Of a stretch of 64,000 nt of DNA, positions 35,234-47,115 are shown piece after piece; positions within the stretch are counted from its first letter, which is position 1, and every line of letters starts with the position of its first letter. Under the pieces are notes generated by a model. It had not been told where the DNA came from and ran no database searches. It saw only the letters and a list, made by a program, of their open reading frames with translations. Both the position numbers and the translations under genes were made by a program. Source of the DNA: Cadophora sp. MPI-SDFR-AT-0126 (taxonomy: Eukaryota > Ascomycota > Leotiomycetes > Helotiales > Ploettnerulaceae); the NCBI GenBank assembly GCA_020747065.1, contig JAGMVK010000005.1, positions 186,001-250,000 of the forward strand, written 5' to 3'.

Positions 35234-37048
35234 ATGGAGATCAAAGGAAAGTCAAAACATGTTCTTGGAGACAGTGTCCTTGCGGATGTCGATACCAAAC
35301 CTGGATTGAATGGTAATCCAGTTGCTATTGGTTTTGGTTTTGGTTTCCCAAAGCCAGGCGGTGGTTCAATATCCCACTGGCTGCAAGGAGCAATCGAAGA
35401 TCCGTTGTTCAACCACCGATCCACGACTGAACTGCCTTTATCAGTAGATATCATCATCATCGGCTCTGGCGTAAGTAAGATACTCATACAGTCTCACATT
35501 TCCCAGAAAGCCATGAGTTGTAGTGTTGACTCTTCTTCGTGCTGGACAGATATCAGGCACCTTGATAGCAAAACACAGCTTAGAGACTTGGCCTGAGAAA
35601 AGTGTGCTTGTGATCGAAGCCCGCCGTTTCTGCTCTGGTGCTACAGGTCGCAATGCTGGTCACTGCAAGCCAGATCAATATCGCGGATTCAGCAAGTATG
35701 AGCAGGCATTCGGAACCGAGCAGGCAATCAAGGCGAGTTGAACTCTCAAGATTTCAAATCCACAAATATTACAATATTGACTGCATTCAGCATAACAGAT
35801 CCTAGAAAATGAGCAACAAACATGGTCAGATGTGGTATCTTACGTCAAAGAGAACAACGTACACTGCGACTTCTGGGTCGGTGACACCCTCGATGTGCCA
35901 ACAACTTCGGCGACAGCCCATGCCACCAAAGCGGCTTATGAGTGTCTGAAAGCAGCAGGTGGTAAAACCGATCATATCAAAGTCACGCTCGATCCGGTTG
36001 AAGCGTCGAAGGTTCTTTACCTTTTCAATGCTCGAACTAGAGACCACGATAGCTGATTCTGAACTTAGATCTCCCGCATCAAAGATGCACAAGCTTGCTA
36101 CGCCTGGCCAGCGTCGACGCTGAATCCGTGGAAGCTCACTGCGCATATCATGCGCTCAAATCTTCAGAGTAATAAATTCAACTTGCAGACTCACACCCTG
36201 GTTACGGGTGTATCAAGGTCAACTGAAGATCCGGAAAAGTGGACTGTACATACCTCCGATCGAGGCTCAATCTCCTGCTCGGAAGTCGTGCATGCTACAA
36301 ACGCATATAGCTCAGCTATCGAGCCATCAATGCGTGGAATCATTCGTCCTCATCCTCACATCTGCACGAGGGCCATCCCGCCTTCAACCTTCACTGGATC
36401 AGTGGGCTTGCAAAATTCATATGGAGTGCTGCTTGATGGAGGGGCAATGTTTAGTGTAAACCCGCGCTGCACGGCTGATGGTGTGGTTCTGTTTGGAGGG
36501 AGTAATCCCGGACAGAAGAGGTTGAATGAGTGGTTGGAGAAGCATCCTGAGAGATGGGTGGATGATGACTTGAGTGGAGAAGAGTTCGTAACACCGGCGG
36601 TGAAGAACTTTGCCGAGAAGGAGTATATCGGATGGAACACGACACATGGTAACGAGGCAGCTGTTTACGACCACAGCTGGAGTGGTATCATTGCGCTTGT
36701 GAGTGGTACCTAGTAGAGTTTCTCACATGTCAAGAACGTACTGACCGGACACAGACCCCAGACAGCGTACCGCTGATAGGAGAGTTGCCTGGTCTTCCAG
36801 GGCAATGGATCTGTGCAGGACATAATGGACAGTAAGCGTCGCCCACCATTACTTTTTTGTGTCGCCTCTTATCGCCGAGACCATGCTGATATGTTAACTC
36901 GCAAAGTGGAATGGCCCGCATCTTTACTGCTGCACCCGGCTTGGTGAAGTTGATGAATGGAAAGACCTGGGAGGACACTAATCTCCCTGATGTCTTTGCG
37001 ATAACACCTGAGAGGATGTCTCGACTCAGGGAATGCAGTCAGTTGTAG
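35234..37048 (+). CDS. FAD-dependent oxidoreductase, DAO family
   Basis: Six exons, 35234-35470, 35550-35732, 35799-36011, 36069-36698, 36755-36831 and 36907-37048, give 493 aa with phase kept at every join. The N-terminal dinucleotide fold is VDIIIIGSGISGTLIAKH followed by VLVIEAR, with CSGATGRNAGHCKPD typical of fungal DAO proteins; the C-terminal FAD segment is TPDSVPLIGELPG..WICAGHNGHGM. Such enzymes oxidise amino acids or N-methyl amines using FAD; the substrate is unknown. Intron 2 begins GCGAGT, a GC-AG intron, and intron 3 begins GTTCTT, a weak donor, so those two junctions rest mainly on reading frame. The gene follows the YeeE-like transporter. Confidence 0.85.
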
Positions 37049-37373
37049 CTTTAATGTTCTACCTGTCCTCCGACCAGTGTTAAAGCAGTCGCTCGCTTAA
37101 TCCGCGCACCCACTCGTACATTGACCCGACAAGATCTATGAAATTAATCAACAGTGTGAATTGTGCTTTCTTTGCGAAGAATGAAGAGTTATTCCTCCAT
37201 GAAGTCTATTCAAGTTCTTCTCTTCTCACCATCCGAGCATTTTGTTGCGACGTCCATCAATCTTGATTGGTAAGATTCTACACATCTCAATACCCTAAAA
37301 CCCGTACCTCTGGTAACCCCAAACCAGCCAAAAGGGCCAAGGAAGCGAGGATCAGAACTGTCCCAGAAAAAAC
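37049..37373. other. Intergenic between convergent oxidoreductase and HET genes
   Basis: A 325-bp 3' flank of both genes. Nothing else is seen. Confidence 0.5.
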
Positions 37374-39206
37374 CTATGTAGATAGAGTTGCCAAGGTTCT
37401 GATGTCCATATGTATCAACATTGCATCTGTACCCGGTGTAGCTACCGCTCTTTTCCTGTAGCGCGGCATTCCATTTGCCATGAAACCTGTCGAGATGTTC
37501 GGTATACCAACGACTCTGTACCAGTGACTATTTAGCTCTTTTCTCAGGAGAGCAGCAACATCCACTTCCCAGAACAGACAGATTTTGTCGCCCTTCTGAG
37601 CCTGCGGCGGAGCTAAACCCATGTACTCTTGTCCACCCAAGAACATTCGGCATTGATCCACTTCCTGCATGTCATTCTCAATTTCAATCCGGTCTTGTTC
37701 ACTCTCAGCCAATCTGGTGAGTTTGTAATAGTCGCTGTCACGATCGAAAGTTTTTCCGGCAACGTCCCAGGGGTTACAGTATTCTGCTCGCGAGTACATA
37801 TACCGCGGGAAAATACCACGGATACGTGAGATATCCTGATCAGTCATGGCCAACAACTTGGCACTGTAAGCTTCGTTCGCCTCCCTCATCTTTTCGTTCT
37901 CGAGCAGGTCTCGGTAATGTTCGTTAAAGGCGTTTTTCCACTTCTTATTGGCTGCACTTGACGAGATCATCTCATCGTAAGTGGGGCCCAGGTGGATTAT
38001 CTCACTGACGACCGCTGCCTTCGCTCGCACAATGAGAGAACTTGAGCTAGGACTTAACGATTGCAGAATGGTAGGTTTCTGAAGCGATTTGTGCATTTGT
38101 TGACTGAATTGCATCAGCCGCATCGAGATGTCGAGTTCGTTCGTCGCGCCAGATGGCATCAATCTCTTCCGACAGAAAAAACCAATAACTTCCACGTATA
38201 GCTCGAAGATATCCACGTTGTAATCCACAATGATACTCCCATCCTGGCAATCGTGTGCAAGACCCAATAAGCCGAAAACTTTGTCTCTCACCTCTGCGCA
38301 TTCGGCGTATTGGAAGTCCATCAATAGTGTTACAAGCGCATTCGAGCTGCCGTGCCTCCCTCTGCGCTTCGCCTCCAGCTTTTCAATAAGTGAAGCATCG
38401 AGGCTGCCTTTGGGACTGCACACCCTGTCGACAAGTTTGTTCCAGGGACGTGTTCCCAGATTTGTACAGACGACAAGCTTTTGTGCCAGCCCAACTTCCT
38501 GAATGACCCACAGCCTGCTCCAATATGGATTCCTGCAGACCCAATCTCTGAGGGCCGCAGACCAATTCGATCCTCCAGACCACATGTCATCGGTTATACC
38601 CTGAGGTACAATCCCAAGCCATAACAGAACTGTTTGTGCACGGGTATAGATATAATCCATGATTCCGACCTGGTATTTCTTCTCAGAATTGCTCCCTTGA
38701 TCGATACAGAGTGCATCTACCCAAAGCGTTCTGGGTTGATCTTGCCTGAGATTTTGCAAGGCCCAGAAGAGGTTCTCGCGGACTCGAACCAGGGTGCCAT
38801 TGAGCCATATGGAACAGCGAGTCTCTGACTTGCCCCAGGTATAGGAGAGTGCTTCGTAATCCGGTTTCTCCCGGAACGTGACGGGCGTCAGGTCACATCT
38901 AACGATATTGGGGGAGTCTCCGTCGAGGAGAGGGTGTAATGTGAGTAGCCGTATGCTATCGGCCGTCCTAGGTAGGGGCTCATACACAAAGGTTGAAAAT
39001 GACCCTTCAGGTGCTGGAGAAACTGTGTCTGAATCGCTTCCGGATGGACGGATGACTGGAGGAACTCCAATTTTCTTAGATGGCACAGAATCAAGCGTAT
39101 CGATAGTCAGCTTTCTCTTCCTACTCGTGGCAACTTGAAGAGGAGGCTGCGGCTGTTCTTGGGGCCCCAGAGCAGAGCCTTTTGCTGGCTTCCTTTTCTT
39201 CGCCAT
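37374..39206 (-). CDS. HET-domain (heterokaryon incompatibility) protein
   Basis: A single exon of 610 aa from the ATG at 39206. The first 50 residues are basic (MAKKRKPAKG; SRKRKL), resembling a nuclear localisation signal. The HET domain begins near residue 70 with its three classic blocks: DYEALSYTWG (about 116-125), RTLWVDALCIDQ (about 158-169), and later WSRLWVIQEVGLAQ. The long C-terminal half has no recognised domain. HET proteins trigger cell death when genetically different hyphae fuse, but most members of this large family are untested. Together with the NACHT gene and the Clr5 and AAA genes nearby it makes 37-46 kb look like a rapidly evolving block. Confidence 0.92.
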   Translation of the reverse strand: MAKKRKPAKGSALGPQEQPQPPLQVATSRKRKLTIDTLDSVPSKKIGVPPVIRPSGSDSDTVSPAPEGSFSTFVYEPLPRTADSIRLLTLHPLLDGDSPNIVRCDLTPVTFREKPDYEALSYTWGKSETRCSIWLNGTLVRVRENLFWALQNLRQDQPRTLWVDALCIDQGSNSEKKYQVGIMDYIYTRAQTVLLWLGIVPQGITDDMWSGGSNWSAALRDWVCRNPYWSRLWVIQEVGLAQKLVVCTNLGTRPWNKLVDRVCSPKGSLDASLIEKLEAKRRGRHGSSNALVTLLMDFQYAECAEVRDKVFGLLGLAHDCQDGSIIVDYNVDIFELYVEVIGFFCRKRLMPSGATNELDISMRLMQFSQQMHKSLQKPTILQSLSPSSSSLIVRAKAAVVSEIIHLGPTYDEMISSSAANKKWKNAFNEHYRDLLENEKMREANEAYSAKLLAMTDQDISRIRGIFPRYMYSRAEYCNPWDVAGKTFDRDSDYYKLTRLAESEQDRIEIENDMQEVDQCRMFLGGQEYMGLAPPQAQKGDKICLFWEVDVAALLRKELNSHWYRVVGIPNISTGFMANGMPRYRKRAVATPGTDAMLIHMDIRTLATLST

Positions 39207-39934
39207 GTCTATCACGTTACTGGCCACGGATCAATTCTGTACTGCTCACAACGACTACCGATCCTTTTGCATCGCTCGTACATGCAGCAGATCTACCTTT
39301 GAATCTTCGGGGCGCGGACATGCATTTGATATTTGAAGGCTGGAGGTAAAATTGGAAGGCGGTTGTTGCGCAGGCGCCTGGGGCTGATTGCGCCACAATC
39401 TGCAAGGCATCCTTGGGTAACTCAGGCTGAATCCGTCACTCTTCCCTGGAAGCATATCATGTTATGAGTTTGAGAACGAGATAAACTAGAAGATCACACT
39501 GGTTGTGTTCTACGAAGAATAATGGGCTCGGTAAGGTATGGATGAGCCCACATAGACATTTCCAAGAAACAAGTACGTCCTTCAGCTTCGTCTTTCACTA
39601 CAGCATCGCAGATCCGTCAGCTTCAATCCGGCGTCTCCTGGCTGTCTCAATTTTTGCAAGCAGTATATCAAGAAAGAAATATATTAAAGAAAGGTAGCAT
39701 GACAAGGAATTTATAACTACTTCAAAGTCATGCTACAATGTGAAGAGACGCTGTCGTGCTTCGAGGCTAGTTGAAAGTCTTGTGCCATTTCTCGTTTGAT
39801 TTCAAAACCTTCAATTGTGTTCATCTCGCAACCCGCTCCGTAGGAAAACATTCGTAAACACTTCAATGAAAACCCAGCTATCCCGACCCACCACATAGAG
39901 CCAAATCTCATTCAAGACTTCTCCAGAATCATCA
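39207..39934. other. Intergenic, 0.7 kb
   Basis: Upstream of the HET gene and downstream of the AAA ATPase gene. No gene or repeat is seen. Confidence 0.5.
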
Positions 39935-42118
39935 CTAATAGTGGTCATCAACCGTATGCTGCTCTCCGGCTCTCGATCTCTTGCGTGGAGGCTCCTCCTC
40001 TGCCAGCTGTCTCTTAGCACCGGCTTTCTCGAAGTCCCTCTCGAAAGCATTTCGTGCCCGAAGACCCAAGAGCAAATCTTCCGGCTTCATCGATCTATCC
40101 TCGTCGACGGCGAGTGCATGAGCCACGCGCACAATGTTCTTGATCTCTCGCCCATTGACATTCTCCTTTGAGATAGTGTCAAGTAGCTTTCCGGTGAGCC
40201 ATCTTGGACGTCGTTGATCCGTTCCTTTAAGTATTAACATCTCCCACAGACCTTTCCTTGATGCTGGCGATAGATTGGGATATGTGAGTGCGAGATGAAT
40301 TCGGGATTTGAATGCGGAATCAATTGTCTCTACACGGTTAGTGGTGAGAAACATGGTTCCTTCGAAATACTCCAGGTGGCGTAACAATGCTAGATTTCAT
40401 TAGTCACGAGAACACTCAAACAGGTGCTTGTTTTACATACTTGATACCTTCTCGTTTCTGTTCAACTCATGAAGACCTCTTTCCTGCATGAAGACATCCG
40501 CTTCGTCCATTAGAACGATTGCATTCCATCGTAAGGCTCGATTTAAAGCCATCACTAAATCAGATGGATCATCGAATTCGTGTGAGCCTAATGTGTACAA
40601 CGGTCGCTTGGCAAACTCTGCGATGCTTTCTACAACTGATCAGAATATGGCTCGGTCGTCGGAACCGTCAGGGACAAACTCACCAGCTGTGAATGTTTTA
40701 CCAACCCCTGGAGGACCATGCAGAAGAATGATCAGACCTTTCCCTTTTCCATCAATCAGGTCATCGAAATGACGAGACTGCTTATTTTGTAATCCCACAA
40801 GCGATGCGAGGGTCCTTTTCATCTCACATGGCAGTACGAGACTTTGAAAAGCATCCTCATTGTATTTCACCAGTTCAAGTCCTGCCACCGGGTAACATTC
40901 CCAAGTTTTCCTCACAAAGTGCCATGCTATTAGAGTGAATCCGCAGATGAGCAGATCCTCCTCGGAGATGTTGGTCTCAGATCCAAGAATAGGACGTATG
41001 GCCGGCTTGAAGGGAGCAAATCCGATGTGATCGTCGTCATCTTCGACGTCCATCATCTTGCTATCGATCATGACACGTCCCTTGCTCTGCGTAGATATGT
41101 TAATAAGTCTCTTATCACTGTCAAGCGAAGATGCGAAGGAGCTTGAGGAAGCACTAACAAGGTTACTCCTGTCCTCATCGGACTGCGAATCGGCTATGCC
41201 ATTGTACATACAGTGATGCTGTCCCAGGAGCGATATGTACTTGAGACCTCTCTCCGACAATCGCTTTTCTATCGCCGATCGGGCTGGGTGCTTAGTAATG
41301 GGGAAGATGCTGAGATCCGTGAAAGGTTTGTACCCGTGATAGTGGTCGATATAACTCGACTTGAGGGTATATCTAAGGCCTTTGCCTTCTGCACTCAACA
41401 CCTCTATGACTGAACGCCATCGCTCGATTTCGTGTATATCCACATACTTGGTCATGGAAATAATACGGCACATCATCTCCCCACACTTCGTCTTCTGGTA
41501 AAGGAGGACGCTAGGCTTGAAAATCATCCAGAGATCCTGAAATTCCAGTCCGGGTGCTACCGTCGGATTTTGCACTTTTACTTCGTAATTACTGATCTCT
41601 CTTTCAAACGATTTCTCCATGTACTGAAGGCAGAAACGAACATGCTCCTTGGCTTGCTTATTTTTCATCTTCGATTCGTAGGCGCGAAGTTCCTCTCGGT
41701 AGTGGAAAAAGACCCAAGGGTCGTCGACTATGATAATGGGACCATTAGTCTTGACGTCAACTCCTGGATATTCTTGCACAACTTCTTTCAATGCTCGCTT
41801 GATATGTGGTGACCAAATGAACAACCTTTTCGATCTTACTTCGTGCGGAGACGAAAAGTATCGGACTAATGTGAGCGCAGCCTCTTCGCTACCATCTGCT
41901 TGATGCTGGAAAAATTCAGACCGTCGACTGCTTTGTATAATTATTGTCTCCCCTCGGTTGTTCTGGCGGCTGTCGTATGTGTGTAATTCGCATTTGCTTC
42001 CCTGTGTCATGGGAGGCTGGTTTATCGGCTCATCAAGAGCTGCAAAGGGATCACTGGTGAGGCATCGAGGCTCCTGTGTCATTCCTTTAATTTTTCGATC
42101 GCTTCGGCGTGTCGACAT
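39935..42118 (-). CDS. AAA+ ATPase with fungal N-terminal (DUF7025-type) region
   Basis: Three exons, 42118-40684, 40629-40441 and 40389-39935, give 692 aa. The long N-terminal region (to about residue 440) contains the hydrophobic PWVFFHYREELRAYE block seen in fungal proteins that combine DUF7025 with a single AAA module. The ATPase core has Walker A HGPPGVGKTFTAE, Walker B IVLMDEADVF, sensor 1 MFLTTNRVETID, and an arginine-finger segment FKSRIHLAL, followed by an AAA lid and a basic C-terminus (PPRKRSR). The first intron splits the Walker A block (GT|GAGT after ACAGCTG) and restores TAESIAEFAKRPLY. All key catalytic residues are present, so it should hydrolyse ATP. The substrate and cellular role are not known. 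Confidence 0.9.
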
Positions 42119-44203
42119 CGTATCGCGTCCTCAATTCAGAAAGAGGTTTCATGCAGGACTTGGGATTTCTTGAGAATAGGAAAAATTATGTGAAGAGAAA
42201 AGTCGAAAACGATTCAGCAGCAAATTTAGGCTAACATAGAAAGTTGCTAAAAGTGAGGAGGCTGAAGGATTCGTCGGTACAACACCAAAAAGTTCAAGCT
42301 GCTTGCATGCTTCAAAAGCGGCGAGACCAAAGGTGGCAAGGAGTAACGCCACAGAGGCTGGCTGAGCCTGAGTAAGTGACTGATAACCTGCTTGAGGGAA
42401 AGGTCTCAAAGAGAGTATTGTGGTTTTGATTCACTCATTAGTTGAATATTGAATTGATAGTTGACTAATTTACCCGACCACTCCTGGACTTGCTTTGAAT
42501 CGAACAGAACTATTCAGCGCACTCGGCCCCCAATGCAAGCGAGTATCGTCAGCCAACACACCATCATTCTCCAAGTCCGTCAATTGAGCGTGTTTTAAGA
42601 ACTCTTCTCGGACCATCCTCTCTCGGCTCGGCCAAAGGTGTGGTAAGGCTCCTCTCTTTCAGATTCTCGCATCCATCGATTCAGCATCATTGGCGGGCTG
42701 GTCGATGATCTGGCATTGCCGCCGGTAGACGAGGATCGGACTGTATCCCCATCTGATGCGCTGTGCTTGTAATCGTGCTGGTTTTGTTCGGCTCGGCCGT
42801 TGCACAGGTTTCGGTCTTGGTTGGTTTGGGTCCATGTATGTGACTGGTGCAAGCCTGTCAGCCTCAGGTAACCGCTCAAATCCGTGATGGGCTGGGGTAC
42901 TCACTTGTGTTCTCTGTTTGGCCGTTTCCATGATACTTTCGCTCACGATCAAAGTTGATAAGACGTTCTAGGGAGCTAATGTTTTTGATAACATAGACCA
43001 GTTGAATTTGACGGAGCTGTCAGATAATCTTTTCTTCTAGAGCAGTCCTTCCCAAACCCGAGGAACCATTATGTATTTATAGAGAGTGTAGATATTGTAG
43101 CTTTTCATTTCTAATTCAATTTTTGGAGGACTTTTGCATTTGACACCCTTACAAGTACCATGCAGCTTTTGCCTCACCCATTCTGCAAATTAGAACTAGT
43201 AAATCGGTATCAGGGATCCTGTATACTGAAATTACCAGCGTGTGAACTTTTGGGAATCAAATGTTAATGTGTGTTCAGATCTTTCTTTTCCGACTCGTGG
43301 CGATCTTAAAGCTGCTGAGCTGGACAGGTGTGCCCGGGAACTTCTGAGAACTTTCGACACCCTAATGATCGGTCGCCAACAGCACAGGTCTGCAAAGCCA
43401 CATAGCTAGTGCAAGATTGGGGCAAGGTTTCTCCAATCTTGTAAGAATCAAATGAGGCTTCGGACAAATGATGATTACGTGTCTACTTAGCCCACTGGTA
43501 CCATTTGAGGCCTTTTGGGTTTTTATGTTGGCCCATGGCCATATCGCCTGGTTGCAAGACATTACGTGTGAAGTCTGCCCCCTTTGAGTCAGTGCACAAA
43601 TGCCCCTCCTGGAACTTTTGTTTCATTTGTTGGTTGACCCGCTGATCCCCAAAGCAAAGCTGCAGCAGGAGACCTGCATCAAGTCAGCCTTGTCTACCTT
43701 GGAAACCCCCACCTTCCAAGGATTCAGAAACTTACAAGAAAGGGGGTCGAGGCTTCCCAACACGTTTGAGCGAGTCGGATGTGTTGTTCAAGGCCAACCT
43801 ACCAGCAGTAGTTCCTTTATTGGCTTGCTCTCCAAATTGTCCATACACCGCCTCCTGCGGCCTCGAGCTAGCGCACGGTTAGCAGAGCAACGTATCATGA
43901 TATCGGCAATGGGGGCTTGGTTGTGTGCCTTTTGAGAACTTTTGAGACCTAATGCTCCAATCGTCAATGCGATTGGTGAGGCTGACAATCTGACAAAGTT
44001 CCACCACCCTGACCGTAATTAATCCAGGTTCGACGAGCTCATGAGCACGAAACACAAGTATGGCCTTATCCCCTCAAGGAATTTCCATTCATCGCATACT
44101 ATTCATATTATACTGAAGTCAGAATCTTGGTGGCGTCTTGGGCGAATTCTTCAAATATCTTTGAAGTCCTCTTGCTTCTATCAAGAACACCCTTCCACGA
44201 ACC
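42119..44203. other. Intergenic, 2.1 kb
   Basis: Holds the AAA gene promoter and the Clr5 gene promoter. A - strand stretch at 42659-42930 has an ATG, a GTGAGT donor and a GGCTGACAG branch/acceptor, but no reading frame after splicing looks coding; I do not call it. The rest is featureless. Confidence 0.4.
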
Positions 44204-46318
44204 ATGGACTCGTCGAATACTGCTCCAGTTGAGTTCATATGGACAGTTCCCTCGATTCCGGAGAGATTCTCCCATGGCGATGAAGGTGGCTCGCGATCCC
44301 TACCGCTGTCGGCAGATGTTGATGGCCAGTTCCACCCCTATGACGCTTTCAATGTTGAAGGACCTCACCTGGCAAACGCTTTCGAGGGAGATCTTCATCG
44401 TTATCCATCACCTGAAGACGCGACGATGGAAGAAGGTAATGCCATGGGCGCCAAAAATAATCAAGTCCGCGAAAAAATGCGACAAGCACCAGTAGTCCCA
44501 CGCCGTGCGCGGCAAGGCAATATTAAGTGGGAGGCTCACAAGAGCGAGCTGAAGACGCTGTATTTGGATGATGGACTAAGTCTCAAGGAGACCATGAGTA
44601 TCATGAATAAAAAGCATGGAATCCTTGAGTCGTAAGTGGGCCGCTCTAACACGCTGATTGATATGGTGCTGATACGAGAAGTGCAAAATGGTACAAAGAG
44701 AAGTTCAAGTCATGGGGATGGCAGAAAAACTTACCAGGTCGGCATGCACTTTGGATGACTCAAAAAGCCGTCAAACGAAAGAGAGACGACGATAAAGAGA
44801 CTGTGTTCTTTTATGGCGGCCTGCAATGGGACAAAGCCGACGCAGAAAAGACACTGAGCAGAACGAAGAAAGTTCGCCATGAAGATGAGGTCATCTGTAA
44901 GTGTGGCCATAGCTCAAATTAGCAGAAACTGACGTGCTTCAGCGGTTGATACGCCGGCAGAGATACACTATGAAACGCCAATGAATGTAGCGGATTCGCC
45001 AATGAGTGCGCTTTCACCTGGAGCGAAAAGGAAAGGGAAACAGCCGGAGATGGGGCGAGCCGTGTCTGAAATCTCTGCCGACCGGCCACTTGGAAATTCC
45101 GATAGTGTTATGAGCGAACACGCGCCAGCAAACGGTCCGGCACTTAGCTGGCAAGGTCGTTCGAGAACTGAACTTAAAGCATTGTTTGAGTCGGCACGCA
45201 ACCAAGCTGCAAGCTCCGATACCCAGAACACCGAGGAGATCTTCTTGGCTGCCCTCCATGGGTATCAAAAAGTCCTAGGCCCGACTCATGAAGAAACAGT
45301 GAAAGTAACCTTTGCGGTGGCAACATTCTACGCCGAATTGGACAGGCCGACCGATGCTGACAAGATCATTGACGATATAACTCGCACGCACATGGCGAGG
45401 TTCGGCTGTGAAGATCGACGTTCTCTACAGCTCGTTTTACAGATCGTTGAGTTGCTGAATTGCTGGGGTCGTCAAAATGATGCTTTGGCCATTCTGCAGC
45501 ACAGCAAGGAGCTTGCTGCAGCCAAATCAGAAGCCGAAGCTTCAGTCCTTGCAACCAAGAAAAGAAGGACTCGAGGCGTGAACAGACGACCTCAGCCAGA
45601 TAAGTTTACAAGCGCCGTCGATCTCATGGGCGTCGCTCAAGAAATTATCGAAGAGAACGAGCCTGCTCGTCTCGAATATGGAATTGGGATCGCACGTACT
45701 TACGTAGCAGCCAAGGACGACTCGGTAGAAGCATTTCTCCTTGCTATTATGAAGCACTGCGAAAGTGACCCAGATCTCGAAAAGGAGTATCTCCAGGCGA
45801 ACACCGAACTCCTACGCCTCTACAGCGAAATTGGAAGAAATGGGCAGCACGAGAGCGTCTTCTCAACCGCATTCGAGAGGGCAAAGACAGTGATTCAGAC
45901 CCAGAAGTGGAATAAGAAACTTTTTCAAAGTTTTGAGATGATGGAGGTATTACTTGAACTGTCAGCGTCGATTCTCAAGGGGGGCTTCGATACGCAAGCC
46001 GAGATCCTGTTCAAAAGAATTGAAGACAAAGCCGACCACGACTTCGATTGGGATGATGAGCGCACTATCTGGACAAAGATCTCGATCGGCCTCGTCTACC
46101 AAACGCACAGGAGCTGGGCCTTGGCGAAACCGTGGTTTGATCATGCATATGCTGCATCGTTTGATGCGAATGGGGAAGAAGATGGGATTACTATGGCGTT
46201 GGACTTGGCAAGGGAGAAGAGACATTTCTCCTATCTTTCGGACGAGGGCAGGCCATTTAAAACGATCTTTGGGGTGAGCGGGCTGACCATAAGACCCAAC
46301 AGACTACATTTGGACTGA
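44204..46318 (+). CDS. Clr5-domain protein with TPR-like helical repeats
   Basis: Three exons, 44204-44631, 44682-44896 and 44943-46318, give 672 aa. The Clr5 domain (about residues 108-165) reads KWEAHKSELKTLYLDDGLSL, then SIMNKKHG, and, across intron 1, AKWYKEKFKSWGWQKNLPG. Clr5 is a fungal helix-turn-helix-like domain usually at protein N-termini. A disordered, charged linker follows (PGAKRKGKQPE). From about residue 300 on there are helical pairs of tetratricopeptide type (KVTFAVATFYAELDRPTDAD; LELSASILKGGFDTQAEILF). Such Clr5-TPR proteins are common in Pezizomycotina and mostly uncharacterised; a DNA-binding or regulatory role is inferred from the domain only. Confidence 0.85.
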
Positions 46319-47115
46319 GCATGAGCATAAAATTGAATCGCTCACAGTAGAACGTATTTGATTTCCGATTGAAGTTGACATAAGGTTGCCGTGATAGCCC
46401 GTCAACTGCCGTTGACGGACTTCTTAGTGCACAGCGCTTTACCGGACTGGATCAACAATATCAATAACCCCACTTTTCCAACTCCAAAAACTTGATTTCA
46501 ATACACTATATTATGTCCGAGACTGCGATATGAGATCGGATTCAGGAGACCGAAAGACACCAACAGGATAACATACGTCGGAAAGTCGTTGCTTTTAACA
46601 AAGAGTACGAAAGTACAAAGTTTTAGCGTACTCCGCTTAGTTGCCGGGCCTCGCTACAGGCTAGGCCATCTCTCGGGGCTGATGAAAGTTGACGGTTTTG
46701 GCAGTGTACTCAATACTGAATGACCCTGTGGTTGTGTTCAAAGAAACCCACTTTTTGATACAATGATACCATGATCTACCTGTGATAGAATATACAGGCA
46801 ATATACTAGAAGACCACTTGAAGTAGAGAGAATTAACAGATGTTTAGATTAATCAACAGAAAATATAAGTGCTTCAGCAGTGCTCACGAACCAAAATCGG
46901 CAACTTTCATCCGCCCCGAGAGGCTGTCTACCCCTGTGAAAAAGCGTGTTCTGTACGGCAATTGAGGGGATACAAAGAGAGTAGTAAGTCATCACATTCC
47001 CGTAAAGAATGATGGTCCCAAGATTAATGAACGTTGAAGTACGCATAGCGTAGGACGAGATAGCCGAACATAGGAATTCCACTCTCAAAAGCTAGAACCT
47101 CTCCAAGCCTCTTAT
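46319..47115. other. Intergenic between convergent Clr5 and P1B-ATPase genes
   Basis: A 797-bp 3' flank of both genes. It contains a perfect 8-bp inverted repeat at 46399-46418; otherwise nothing is seen. Confidence 0.5.
46399..46418. repeat. Perfect inverted repeat, 8-bp arms, 4-nt loop
   Basis: CCGTCAAC and GTTGACGG separated by TGCC, 80 bp past the stop of the Clr5 gene. In RNA it would form a stable hairpin in the 3' flank. Confidence 0.8.

Noticed and set aside
42659..42930. Possible small two-exon gene on the - strand (GTGAGT donor, GGCTGACAG acceptor)
   Set aside because: The three possible downstream frames all lack a domain or coding pattern, and the 50-nt intron gives an unconvincing peptide.
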